This document shows, one piece after another, positions 24,765 through 32,685 of a DNA stretch of 64,000 nucleotides. The first letter of the stretch is position 1. Every line of letters starts with the position of its first letter. The DNA is from Leisingera sp. M658 (GTDB lineage: Bacteria > Pseudomonadota > Alphaproteobacteria > Rhodobacterales > Rhodobacteraceae), in assembly GCF_025144145.1 (NCBI RefSeq), contig NZ_CP083546.1, positions 3,630,001 to 3,694,000 of the forward strand. The letters run 5' to 3'. The position numbers and the translations under genes are program-made. The notes under the pieces were generated by a model. It saw nothing but the letters and a program-made list of their open reading frames with translations. It was not told where the DNA came from and searched no databases.

Positions 24765-26897
24765 CTACGCAATGAGACCGCTGAACCGGCCGCGATGAGT
24801 TCGCGTTTCGACGACAAGCACGCCATCCTCGATCCCAGCCCGGCGGATCGGTGCCTTGGTTAGCGCAACGCCCAGCAGTCGGCCCGCCTCCGTTAGCACC
24901 CGCACGCCCTTATTCTCGACTAGCAAGACCAAGCCTTCGTCGACCAGCAAGTCGCACTTGGTCGTGCAGTCCTGCAGCCCCACTAGGCGGTCTCCTTCAA
25001 GCACGTAAAGCCGGGTGAATGTCTGGATGTAGAGGTAGCGATCCGTCTCCAGGACCCGGATCGGCGCGCTGCCCACATCGTATAGAGCGATCGGCTTGCC
25101 GGAAGCATCAATGCGCAGGACCCGCCCCTGGGAGGTTCCCAGCAACACCGAGTCGCCACGCCCCGAGAAGGCCGCAGCCTGAAGGCGGTCAGGACCGCCG
25201 CCGGTCATGAACGTCACGGTGGCGGAGAACGTCAGCAAGTCCTCGGCACTTCCCTTACCCTGCAGATCATCGTGGCTGGCCCCAGTCAGCGTCTCGTAAG
25301 CCGCGTTGACCGCCTTCATCCGCTCCTCGTTGCCTGGGCTGAGGTCCGGGTGCAGCTTACGCACTAGACTGCGGTATTGCCGCCGGATCTCATCCGGCGT
25401 TACCGGCAGCGCAAGCTCAAACTCTTCGAGTGCCTCCTCGATTTCCACGGCGGTTCCCGTATGTCCGCCTATGCCGCCCAATTCGAAGGTCTGATGATAG
25501 GTCTCTACCGGACGCTCGGGCATGCGGACACCCCAGAGGGGCTTTCCGTCCCGGTCGATGCACCACGCTTCATCCACATGTGTGTAAAGGTAGCGGTCTC
25601 GGTTAGGGCTGAGCGCGATGCAGTTGAGCGCCAAGTGGGGTTCACCCCAAAGGATACCACCTTCCCCGCCAAGATCGAGACGGCGGCGCCCTGCTGCGAC
25701 TTCGGGCGTGGCGGAAAGGTCGGTCTCGAAATCGACCTTCAGGTCCTCACCATAGACGGTCAGAATATTCGTTTTCGACCGTGTCGCGAAGCCTTGGCCC
25801 TCGGGATGAACATCAAGCGCATAGATCGGACGCTCCAGTCGTTCGATCATAGGGGTGCCGTCCTGCTCGGAGGTGAACATCACTGCACCCGGCGCACCGA
25901 GACTTGCCTCGGACTTTGCAAGATCATCAAAGGAAAGGACACCGCCGCGCGTGGTGAAGTGTTTCCGGAAGGCAGGGTCCGGGCGATCCGCGGGTGCGAT
26001 CGCCTCTACAGTAAGTTCACGCCAAACGCCTTCGGCATCCTCGAATGTTTCAGAGGTCGCAGGCAGCGTAAACTGGCTGCTCCAGGCCTCCGGGGATGGT
26101 GGCAGCGGCAACAAGGCCAGCTTGTCGAGGTTGAGTTCGATGGGCTTGCCCGGCTTGGATCTGGCCTGATGAGACCCAGGACGCGGCGGCTCTATGTAGA
26201 TTGCCGAAGCGTCCTTGGCACTCATCTCGACGCCATCTACGTAGAGCGCGTAGGTCTTTCCGTTCTTAGCGCGGGTGATCTCGCCAGCCTTCTCCAGCCA
26301 CGAGATCAGGTTGCTGACAAGGCGGCCATCCTCGGCGCCCACCTCCGACTTCATCTTGTTCTGCAAGATGCCAGGCTTCGCTGCGACGGCCTTGCGAATG
26401 GCGTCGAAGAGGTCGATGGCGGCAAGATGCTTTTCGGCATCGGCGCGGTATTCCTCGAGATGATCGAATTCCGATACCAGATCATGCAGCATCGCCAGTC
26501 CCTTCCGGTCACCGGTGATGGCCAGCATGGTGCCGCCTTGAGTGAGCGCGGGCATGCTCAGGCTGAGCCTTTTGCCGTTGCCTCTGGGATCCTCGAGCCA
26601 CTTGCGAATGAGCGGCAGGCTCTTGCGCGCCGCGGTTGCCGCGTCCATGTACCTGCGATCCGATATACTTTCTTGCAGGGCCTGTAATTGGCTGAAGTAA
26701 GCCTGCCCCGGCATTTCATGGGATTGTGCCTCAAGGCGCTCCCTCGTTTCCCGTTCAAAGTCCTCAAAACGGCTGCGGCGCTCACTGTCCGCGCCATCAT
26801 CGCCTGAGCCGACCGCCTCTCTAATCACAGGAAGATCCTTGTTCCGCCTTGCAGCGTTTTTTCCCCCGAACATCTTCCTGAAAATGCCAAACACCAT
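24765..26897 (-). CDS. J-domain protein with beta-propeller-like flanks
   Basis: A 710-aa protein. The N-terminal part (1-150) is charged and helical; about 150-280 contains a winged-helix-like segment ending in a GKTYALYVDG motif. About 360-490 has strand-rich repeats (YALDVHPEGQGFATRSKTNI, NCIALSPNRDRYLYTHVDEA) like WD or quinoprotein blades. A J domain follows at about 490-545 (TPDEIRRQYRSLVRKLHPDL, with HPD at 516-518), and strand-rich repeats continue to the end (AAFSGRGDSVLLGTSQGRVL, SAPIRVLETDRYLYIQTF). A J domain recruits Hsp70; placing it inside a propeller is unusual. I start at ATG 26897 (VFGIFRKMFGG follows), rather than 57 bp earlier. The function is unknown; being transposon cargo beside TIR and CBASS genes, a defence role is a guess. 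Confidence 0.7.
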   Translation of the reverse strand: MVFGIFRKMFGGKNAARRNKDLPVIREAVGSGDDGADSERRSRFEDFERETRERLEAQSHEMPGQAYFSQLQALQESISDRRYMDAATAARKSLPLIRKWLEDPRGNGKRLSLSMPALTQGGTMLAITGDRKGLAMLHDLVSEFDHLEEYRADAEKHLAAIDLFDAIRKAVAAKPGILQNKMKSEVGAEDGRLVSNLISWLEKAGEITRAKNGKTYALYVDGVEMSAKDASAIYIEPPRPGSHQARSKPGKPIELNLDKLALLPLPPSPEAWSSQFTLPATSETFEDAEGVWRELTVEAIAPADRPDPAFRKHFTTRGGVLSFDDLAKSEASLGAPGAVMFTSEQDGTPMIERLERPIYALDVHPEGQGFATRSKTNILTVYGEDLKVDFETDLSATPEVAAGRRRLDLGGEGGILWGEPHLALNCIALSPNRDRYLYTHVDEAWCIDRDGKPLWGVRMPERPVETYHQTFELGGIGGHTGTAVEIEEALEEFELALPVTPDEIRRQYRSLVRKLHPDLSPGNEERMKAVNAAYETLTGASHDDLQGKGSAEDLLTFSATVTFMTGGGPDRLQAAAFSGRGDSVLLGTSQGRVLRIDASGKPIALYDVGSAPIRVLETDRYLYIQTFTRLYVLEGDRLVGLQDCTTKCDLLVDEGLVLLVENKGVRVLTEAGRLLGVALTKAPIRRAGIEDGVLVVETRTHRGRFSGLIA

Positions 26898-27540
26898 GCC
26901 CCACCTGCCTTGTTTAAATATGGTGATAGGGGCGTCCTTCACTCGGCCTGTCAATCTCCCGCTTCAATTAAACGAAGGCTCAAGCTTCGTTGCGACAGAC
27001 GCTTTGAGTTCCATGCCGAGCTGGGGCACTGCGACGCGCTTGAGGCCAAAGTGAGGCCGCCAGACCAACGAAACGGCCCATTGGGGACATTCGTCGCCAT
27101 CCAGCCGCTGCACTGCAGCGGTCGCCAAAGCGGCCATTGGCTACCGAGTGCAGCATTTCATCGCAGGCAATGCCTCTGCCGGGACCTACCGGCCATTCGC
27201 TGAGGGAGCGAAATACTCGGCAAAGAACGGCCGTCTCAGGTCTGAGGGCGGATTGCGGTCATTCTCAGCAATCTGCGCGAAGGTCTGTTTTACGCATAGC
27301 TTGCAATCTCCTCTCACGCGGTGCCCGCTCGGGGATATGGATCCGCTGAACCAGACCTAGCCGCCGAGGCATTGGCGTGAGATATAGGGGCAATAGAGGG
27401 GGGGGTAAGCTACGCATTTTCAGTTGGTCGGCTTCCACTCGCACTATGTCACTTCTCTCTACTTAGTTCGGTCAGTAGGTTTAATTGGTCTCAAAAATCG
27501 ATTCAAAATGCCGCGTGTAAACAGAAAGTTAGGTAGTATT
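26898..27540. other. Noncoding spacer in the cargo
   Basis: About 640 bp without a supported gene. It separates two divergent genes and so should contain their promoters. The section at 27000-27320 looks like decayed sequence with no open frame of recognisable type. A G-run lies at 27391-27400. Confidence 0.4.
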
Positions 27541-28041
27541 ATGGAAGTTCTGTTCTCAACAAATCTCAAGCCAATGTCCGACTTCGAAGTGGGAGAAATC
27601 GGTCTCTGCAACTTTGGCAGAGGGGCGGAACTCGCCATGCTTATTGTCAAACTCGATGAAGACCTTGGCTTCGCGACACTGCATGGCCAAGGCGACGATT
27701 TATTCAGTATTCACTATGTGGATCACAGACCTGACCTCTGCCTCTCGTATGGCCAAGACTGGAAACTTGTGCTCGACCCTACTGGGGATATCCAAGTGGG
27801 AGGCTACGCCTCACCTGAAATTGGCGACATCGTCATGTGGAACGGTGCCTATGGCTTATGTGCATTTCGGTCCCGTGGGCCCATGAAGAACAAAGTCAAC
27901 TGTCCGCTGACAGGTACCAAACCCGACAGGTCACCCATCGAAGCAGTATTTAGTTCCTGGAAAATTGTCCTCAACGAGAATGATCCCGAGACTGGCCTCG
28001 CGCCCGTAATCTTCCGTCATCCCGCTATGCAGGATTCGTAG
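27541..28041 (+). CDS. Hypothetical protein
   Basis: A 166-aa protein starting MEVLFSTNLKPMSDFEVGEI if the ATG at 27541 is used; earlier in-frame starts at 27508 and 27424 exist, without better ribosome binding sites. The sequence is strand-rich with several short hydrophobic runs and no signal peptide or membrane helix. No family or catalytic motif is recognised. It converges on the TIR gene, 55 bp apart end to end. The codon use is A+T-rich like the rest of this arm, so recent gain with the transposon is likely. Confidence 0.5.
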   Translation: MEVLFSTNLKPMSDFEVGEIGLCNFGRGAELAMLIVKLDEDLGFATLHGQGDDLFSIHYVDHRPDLCLSYGQDWKLVLDPTGDIQVGGYASPEIGDIVMWNGAYGLCAFRSRGPMKNKVNCPLTGTKPDRSPIEAVFSSWKIVLNENDPETGLAPVIFRHPAMQDS

Positions 28042-28096
28042 CCTTAATGAAATCATCGCCAAACAAAGCCAGATACCCCTAAAGGTACTGATGTGG

Positions 28097-29062
28097 TTAC
28101 TGAAGTGGCTTCACAAACATCTGCCAATAAGTTTCTGCCGCACCCTCAAACGTCAGCTTCTGATCTCGGTTTTGACCGAAGTGTGCCATCCCCATGCTCC
28201 GAAGAAAAAGGGTTTGCTCATCGGCTTCGACGGTTAGGTTCTCATTGAACCCGTTGGTTTCAGCATTTTCGGTCGCAGTGTAAGCGATGCCCCCCATATG
28301 CCGCCCCCCTATGAACACGGTGCAGCGGCTCGCAGCCTGACCTTTATGGTAGGCAACCGCACTGAAGCGATTTGCGTCGAGCCTGCGGAACGACCCGTCA
28401 ATCTCGGGATTGCGAACAGACAATTCAGAAAGCGAATTCTCGAAATATTTCGCCATAAACTCAAACGCCTCGGTCTGGAATGCATCACGATCACGGTCCG
28501 TGAACGTTTTGGCCACCCGCAGGTTACTTGACCGGATCACTTGATCCGATTCCGATCTGTTAACGGACTGCGTGTTTTGCATGATTGCAGGTGCCGCTGA
28601 CGACCTGGAGCTCGCTTGTGGATTACCTATGCGCTTTGCCGCTGCCTGAACGGCTTCGGCGACGAGACGGAACGCATGGTCGATGTCCGGCCATTGCGTG
28701 ACCGGGCGGCCGTCCGTTGGTGTAGCCATCAGCTTGCCGAAGGGGGCGCCATGCCAGAGGCAATCGCGCAGAATGACCGGGATTACGATGGCCTCTCCCA
28801 CCTTGTGTCGTTCCAGCGCACGAGTCATCTCGATCTCATAGCAATAGTCAGAGTTTAGAAAATCCGGGCTTACCAGCAGCAAGATGATCTCATCGGCTTC
28901 AATGTGCGCGTCGATCTCACCGGCGAAGTCCTGTCCAGCCTCAATACGGCGGTCGTGCCAAGTCTCTATCATGCCTTGACGCTGAAGGATTCTGAGCTGG
29001 CGTTCCAGCTGGTCTCGTAGTGCCTCGTCAGCGTGGCAGTAGGAAAAGAAAACAGTTGTCAT
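28097..29062 (-). CDS. TIR-domain protein with unknown C-terminal domain
   Basis: A 321-aa protein. Residues 1-140 form a bacterial TIR domain: FFSYCHADEALRDQLERQL at the start, DEIILLLVSPDFLNSDYCYE with a likely catalytic Glu76, and a final ALERHKVGEAIVIPVILRD segment. Bacterial TIR domains of this kind cleave NAD+ or make cyclic ADP-ribose signals. Residues about 180-321 form a separate strand-rich domain (SFRRLDANRFSAVAYHKGQA, CTVFIGGRHMGGIAYTATEN) that I do not recognise and that may be the sensor. There is no obvious partner gene such as a SLOG, Ago or SIR2 protein nearby, so it may act alone. It lies in the defence-rich arm of the Tn7-like element. Confidence 0.8.
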   Translation of the reverse strand: MTTVFFSYCHADEALRDQLERQLRILQRQGMIETWHDRRIEAGQDFAGEIDAHIEADEIILLLVSPDFLNSDYCYEIEMTRALERHKVGEAIVIPVILRDCLWHGAPFGKLMATPTDGRPVTQWPDIDHAFRLVAEAVQAAAKRIGNPQASSRSSAAPAIMQNTQSVNRSESDQVIRSSNLRVAKTFTDRDRDAFQTEAFEFMAKYFENSLSELSVRNPEIDGSFRRLDANRFSAVAYHKGQAASRCTVFIGGRHMGGIAYTATENAETNGFNENLTVEADEQTLFLRSMGMAHFGQNRDQKLTFEGAAETYWQMFVKPLQ

Positions 29063-29136
29063 GTATAACCCATCATTGAAGATCAGTATCTTGGTTGCAC
29101 GTCAGGATTTGCCGCACGGTACTCTGCGGGTGCGAA

Positions 29137-29169
29137 GGCCTGCTTGGTGGTCAGTGACCGCTCTGGGCT
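29137..29169. repeat. Dispersed 33-bp repeat, copy A
   Basis: The stretch beginning GGCCTGCTTGGTGGTCAGTG matches 29984-30016 with 28 of 33 bases identical and the same orientation. It lies 75 bp upstream of the TIR gene start, in noncoding DNA. Confidence 0.5.
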
Positions 29170-29448
29170 CGGACCAGTCATCGGATGCAGCCCAGCATCC
29201 TGCCCTTGTTCGACAACCGACAGCGGTTTCGCGGGACTTCCTGCCATTCGCCGCGGTCGAAACCTGGGCTTTGGATGCATCCGCTTTGCGCAGAAATTCA
29301 CCATCTGCAAGTTTGGAGGTTGGAGATTCCTGAGAGGCGCTCGGCCCTAAGCGGCCTTTCCGCCCCAAGAGCCGCCATACAAGTTAGAAGTGACCGGACT
29401 GCGCGGCATTTCGCGCAGACCGGTCGACTGTCGGGTCAGAAGGGCAAT
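29170..29448. other. Noncoding spacer upstream of the TIR gene
   Basis: No gene is supported. An inverted repeat, CTGCGCG(g)CATTTCGCGCAG, lies at about 29398-29420. The rest is degenerate sequence. Confidence 0.35.
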
Positions 29449-29607
29449 TTATCGAGAGCCCTTTTTCATTTTTTCTTGGGGGGGCTTGCTAGATTTGCTA
29501 GGTTTGAGGGACGGTGTATTCCCTGGTGTGGATTTGTTATCCCGGCGGCGCTGATCCGGTTTCCCTGTCGATTTAGCTATCGGCTTTGGTCCTGGTTTAA
29601 GTGCCAT
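29449..29607 (-). CDS. 52-aa basic Pro/Lys/Ser-rich protein
   Basis: A small open frame starting MALKPGPKPIAKSTGKPDQR and ending in EKMKKGSR, with AAGGA about 8 nt before the ATG. It is strongly basic and rich in Pro, Lys and Ser, without hydrophobic segments, so a disordered nucleic-acid-binding peptide is plausible. No family is recognised. Its support is the ribosome binding site and the biased but non-repetitive composition; translation is not proven. Confidence 0.45.
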   Translation of the reverse strand: MALKPGPKPIAKSTGKPDQRRRDNKSTPGNTPSLKPSKSSKPPQEKMKKGSR

Positions 29608-30015
29608 GAATGCTATCCTTTTTTGGTTTAAAAATTATACCTGCGCGTACCTTCTTACTGTGCATTAGGACACAGCAATAATGGGTAACAGTCCGCACGA
29701 GTTCTGGCTGAAGTCAATGATGAATGGATATTCATACTGTACCAACACTCCACAAAAATTGGCAGGAGGGGCCGGAGGCACTTTGCCTCACTGTACCTAT
29801 GAGCCGCGGTACGGGCGATCAGGTTATTACGTCTTGACGAAGATTCTGAGAGCATGCTCTGCCGTTCGTCTAGGCCGCGGCTTACAGACAGCTATCCGTC
29901 TGACTTGCATGTGCTGGCCCTCTCAACTGGTCACCAGGCATGGGGCCGCTATGGGCTGCTTCACGTCCCTCCGCAGGTGCTAGGGCCTGCTTGGTAGTCG
30001 GTGACCGCAAAGGGC
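29608..30015. other. Noncoding spacer
   Basis: About 400 bp without a supported gene, between the small basic protein and the KTSC gene. Its right edge is copy B of the 33-bp repeat. Confidence 0.35.
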
Positions 30016-30016
30016 T
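29984..30016. repeat. Dispersed 33-bp repeat, copy B
   Basis: The stretch beginning GGCCTGCTTGGTAGTCGGTG is the second copy of the repeat at 29137-29169. It ends at the stop codon of the KTSC-domain gene. The two copies enclose the small basic protein gene. Confidence 0.5.
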
Positions 30017-30243
30017 CACCTCAACTGTGCCGAATAGCGCTTTTTTACTATTCTTTGTATAAATGAGTTCAAACCTTCGCCAGCTTTGGCCAGGCTCACC
30101 ATCTGGCTTAAGTTCATTGAACCTACTGATTGCTCTGTGTAGCGATAGACTGCACCACTTTTGAATTCCACGTCGATGTGCGTTGGCCCAACGTCATATG
30201 CATTGACGCCGGAATCATTGTCCCAATCTCGGTATGGTGTCAC
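30016..30243 (-). CDS. KTSC-domain small protein
   Basis: A 75-aa protein covering one KTSC domain: GVNAYDVGPTHIDVEFKSGA, then VYRYTEQSVG and a C-terminal FIQRIVKKRY, matching the usual pattern of a short beta unit followed by a helix and an IRxxY end. KTSC domains occur alone or fused to lysyl-tRNA synthetase and other proteins, often in phages and islands; their biochemical role is unclear. The start ATG is supported by GGAA about 9 nt upstream on the minus strand. Confidence 0.7.
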   Translation of the reverse strand: MTPYRDWDNDSGVNAYDVGPTHIDVEFKSGAVYRYTEQSVGSMNLSQMVSLAKAGEGLNSFIQRIVKKRYSAQLR

Positions 30244-30420
30244 CGTCGAGTTCCTTTCTTTATGCGTACTATTGGTTTGGTTCCGTGGAGTTTTCTGAAT
30301 TTGTAGCCTGACAGCAGTAGATGAAGGTCAAGGCAGACCTTGCCTGTTTGCTGCGCTACCTTTTGCCTTGGATCAAAGCGGAGCAGGTCGCTACCTAGCG
30401 AAGAGGCCTCAAGGCTACCC

Positions 30421-30609
30421 TTAGTGACAGTGGTAGGGTTTTGAGCCGGCGTGGCAGCACTTCCCTTTCGGGGAGGACTTCCTACATCCGCCGCTATGCT
30501 CCAACACAGGTTGCCCTTCGGGCCCCATTGTTGTTGGCAAGGCTTCTGAAAATGCAGTTCCAGTACTAAAATTCAATACTAGCGCTGCCACAGCTATAAT
30601 TCGAACCAA
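30421..30609 (-). CDS. Small exported Cys/His-rich protein (YHYH-like)
   Basis: A 62-aa protein with an N-terminal signal peptide (LVRIIAVAALVLNFSTGTAF, likely cut after the following SEA) and a mature part ending in CRKSSPKGKCCHAGSKPYHC then H. This resembles the small periplasmic YHYH/HCH-ended domain, where Cys and His may bind metal. I choose TTG 30609, which has GGAGGGG 7 nt upstream; the longer frame to 30645 would put residues before the signal peptide and has no such site. It is cargo of the transposon; function unknown. Confidence 0.6.
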   Translation of the reverse strand: MVRIIAVAALVLNFSTGTAFSEALPTTMGPEGQPVLEHSGGCRKSSPKGKCCHAGSKPYHCH

Positions 30610-30724
30610 AGCGTTTCCCCCTCCAGGTGATTTTAACCACACCACTCTCCCATATCGGGAGGGGGTTTTGAATGATCCACATCAAGCCAAACGGCGCCTC
30701 GAACTCTGAGTAGTCTTACAAGTG

Positions 30725-30985
30725 AAGCCCCATGGATGCTCGGCGATGTTTGCGATCTACTGCAGTCGCAAGTTAGCGCCTCTTCCGAGATCCGCAGCGC
30801 AGCCAGCCGACCGCAAACGGCCTCCAGCTCTGCCATCACCTCGAAGATCTCCATTAGTTCCGCCCGTCCGGGCTGGCGAACAAAGGCACCACGGCGCAGG
30901 GTCATTGCGAGCAGGCCAGACAGGGCAAGCCGTTGAAAGGCTTCGCGAAGCGTCTTGCGCGATCTATAAGTCTTGGCAATCTAAT
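30725..30985 (-). pseudogene. GntR/FadR-family regulator fragment
   Basis: On the minus strand the sequence reads RKTLREAFQRLALSGLLAMT, then LRRGAFVRQPGRAELMEIFE and VMAELEAVCGRLAALRI, which is the end of a GntR winged helix followed by the beginning of an FCD domain. Both the N-terminus and the rest of the FCD domain are missing, and the frame runs into unrelated sequence. It is a leftover of a regulator gene, probably cut when cargo modules were exchanged. Confidence 0.7.
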
Positions 30986-31466
30986 ATCGCCCAAGACGCA
31001 CATTGATCTCTCGAACCGGCAATCGGCACCGGGGATGGTTTCGCAGCGCGGTCAGCCCGACTTTGAGATCATCTGTTGCGCATGTTCCATGCTCTTCAAA
31101 CTGATCGAACACCCACAACACACCGTGCATGCGGACTCTTTGAGACTTTGCTTCTTCTCGCAGAGCGCCATCACCTGTTAGCAGCGTCCAATCTCGAGCT
31201 GCCGCCAGCGCGAACGCGAAAACATCCGGCACGGAAAGCATGGCCCTTTCTCGCCGAAGGCGAGTAGCTTGCTCTACTTCGTTGGGCGTCAGCTCCTCAA
31301 CTCGGAGGCCACGTTCGACCAGTTCCGGACCGATCCAATCCAGAAGTTCCTCTTCGAAAAGAACGTCCGGCACCACGAATTCATAAGGAAGCTCAAAGAG
31401 CCTCGCTGTCAGTGAGGCTCTTTCGATGTCGATCAGAACTGATGTATCAGAAACAAGGACTTGCAC
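30981..31466 (-). CDS. PIN-domain ribonuclease-like protein
   Basis: A 161-aa PIN-domain protein. MQVLVSDTSVLIDIERA carries the first acidic residue (Asp7), a Glu-rich stretch follows (DVLFEEELLDWIG), and later LSVPDVFAFALAAARDWTLL and TGDGALREEA supply the remaining acidic positions. PIN domains of this size are usually toxin RNases. It follows an XRE-ImmA/IrrE gene by 7 bp on the same strand, the order of toxin-antitoxin or protease-regulated pairs. Here the regulator also faces a CBASS operon, so the PIN protein could be a toxin of an addiction module or an extra effector. Confidence 0.75.
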   Translation of the reverse strand: MQVLVSDTSVLIDIERASLTARLFELPYEFVVPDVLFEEELLDWIGPELVERGLRVEELTPNEVEQATRLRRERAMLSVPDVFAFALAAARDWTLLTGDGALREEAKSQRVRMHGVLWVFDQFEEHGTCATDDLKVGLTALRNHPRCRLPVREINVRLGRY

Positions 31467-31473
31467 CCGTTCC

Positions 31474-32535
31474 TTATGTCACATAGTCCAACTGTTCTTC
31501 CAGCCTTCGGACGGGAATTTCCAGAAGTTCTGATGCCCGCGAAAGCCCAATGTGTCCCTCTGACAAGGCACGGAAACACAGGCGGCGGAAACGGCCGGGC
31601 TCTTCGACATCCCATTCCAGACTATTGGGCTCCTTGAAAGGCGCATCCCGCCACCCGCGCTCTCTATAGATGTCAAAGAGGCGGCCAAATGTGGCCTGGG
31701 AAATGATCTCAAGGTCTTTGCAGCGGTAGGTCAGCGCCTGAATGCTCACACCGAACCGATCCTTGAGGCTAACCAACTCACCGAGACTGATATCCGTCCG
31801 CTTTGTTCCAATCTCCTGTCGCAGAACCTCTGCAGGAACCAGGAACGCCCCGGCGAACCGGTTTGCCGCGCGCTCTGAATTGCAGCCGGGCGCGACCTTG
31901 AGCACGATATGACCAAGCTCATGCGCAAGGCTAAACCGCTTTCGCTCAGACCATGTATGCTTCTTGATCATAATGACGCGGGCCGAATGCTTGCCTTTGC
32001 GGCGCACTTTTGCCGCCAATCCGTCCACACGATCAACGTCCAATGAAAAGACCTTGATGCCATGCTCTTCCAGCAGCTCCGACAACATCGGGATCGGATC
32101 CTTGCCCAGCAGCCATGCATCACGAAGGTTTCGAGCCGCGTCTTCCGCATCGCGAGGGTCATTTACCCAGTAAGGCGCCCCTTGCGGCTCATCCCAATCC
32201 TGACTCGAAAGATTGAGCAGGCTTTCGATGGCCAGGTACTTTTCGACGCAACTTAACGCCTTTGCTTCAATCATGGCCTCTTCCTTTGCGGAAGAGCTTG
32301 CCAATTTGCGGAACTCAACACCTTCAAGTTCTAGTTCATCATCGCTCAGGAGAAAGTCGACAGATACCGCAAGCGCGCGCGCCAGCGCGATCAGCACGCT
32401 GGACCCGGGCATGTCCTCATTCCGCTCGTACTTCCCGATAGCCTGAGCCGAAACCTTGTGACCCATAGCGTTCGATAAGGCACGAAGCGAGAGCCCGGAA
32501 GCGGCTCTGGCGCTTTTGAGACGTTTGCCAATCAT
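31474..32535 (-). CDS. XRE-family regulator with ImmA/IrrE metallopeptidase domain
   Basis: A 353-aa protein. The N-terminal XRE HTH covers about residues 5-62 (LKSARAASGLSLRALSNAMG, then HKVSAQAIGKYERNEDMPGS). The middle holds an ImmA/IrrE zinc peptidase domain with HELGH (His205, Glu206, His209) followed by ERAANRFAGAFLVPAEVL. Proteins of this build repress a promoter and are inactivated by their own or an induced protease action. It is divergent from the CBASS operon across 150 bp containing three GTTTACAAA-type sites, and cotranscribed with the PIN gene. Control of CBASS expression is a good inference. Confidence 0.85.
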   Translation of the reverse strand: MIGKRLKSARAASGLSLRALSNAMGHKVSAQAIGKYERNEDMPGSSVLIALARALAVSVDFLLSDDELELEGVEFRKLASSSAKEEAMIEAKALSCVEKYLAIESLLNLSSQDWDEPQGAPYWVNDPRDAEDAARNLRDAWLLGKDPIPMLSELLEEHGIKVFSLDVDRVDGLAAKVRRKGKHSARVIMIKKHTWSERKRFSLAHELGHIVLKVAPGCNSERAANRFAGAFLVPAEVLRQEIGTKRTDISLGELVSLKDRFGVSIQALTYRCKDLEIISQATFGRLFDIYRERGWRDAPFKEPNSLEWDVEEPGRFRRLCFRALSEGHIGLSRASELLEIPVRRLEEQLDYVT

Positions 32536-32554
32536 GTCTTTCTCCCAGAGATGG

Positions 32555-32664
32555 GTTTACAAAACACCCAACTAGTTATTTTTTTGTAAACCGCAAAGCT
32601 TGAAAATGCGGCATTTTGTTAATATAATGTAACACAAGGCAGGCAAGGAGGCAAATTTGTAAAC
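32555..32664. promoter_or_regulatory. Three GTTTACAAA-type operator sites
   Basis: GTTTACAAAA (32555-32564) and TTTTGTAAAC (32582-32591) form a perfect 10-bp inverted repeat. A third copy, TTTGTAAAC, lies at 32656-32664; the two right-hand copies are both followed by CG. One pair lies next to the XRE gene start and the third lies between the CBASS promoter and the capV start. The arrangement suits a dimeric XRE repressor controlling both directions. The binding protein is inferred. Confidence 0.6.
32600..32628 (+). promoter_or_regulatory. Sigma70-type promoter of the CBASS operon
   Basis: TTGAAA (32600-32605) and a perfect TATAAT (32623-32628) are separated by exactly 17 bp. Transcription would begin near 32635, about 50 bp before capV, so operator copy three falls in the early transcribed region. 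It is one of the best promoters readable in this window. Confidence 0.65.
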
Positions 32665-32685
32665 CGATGAGGCAGACGAAAACCT

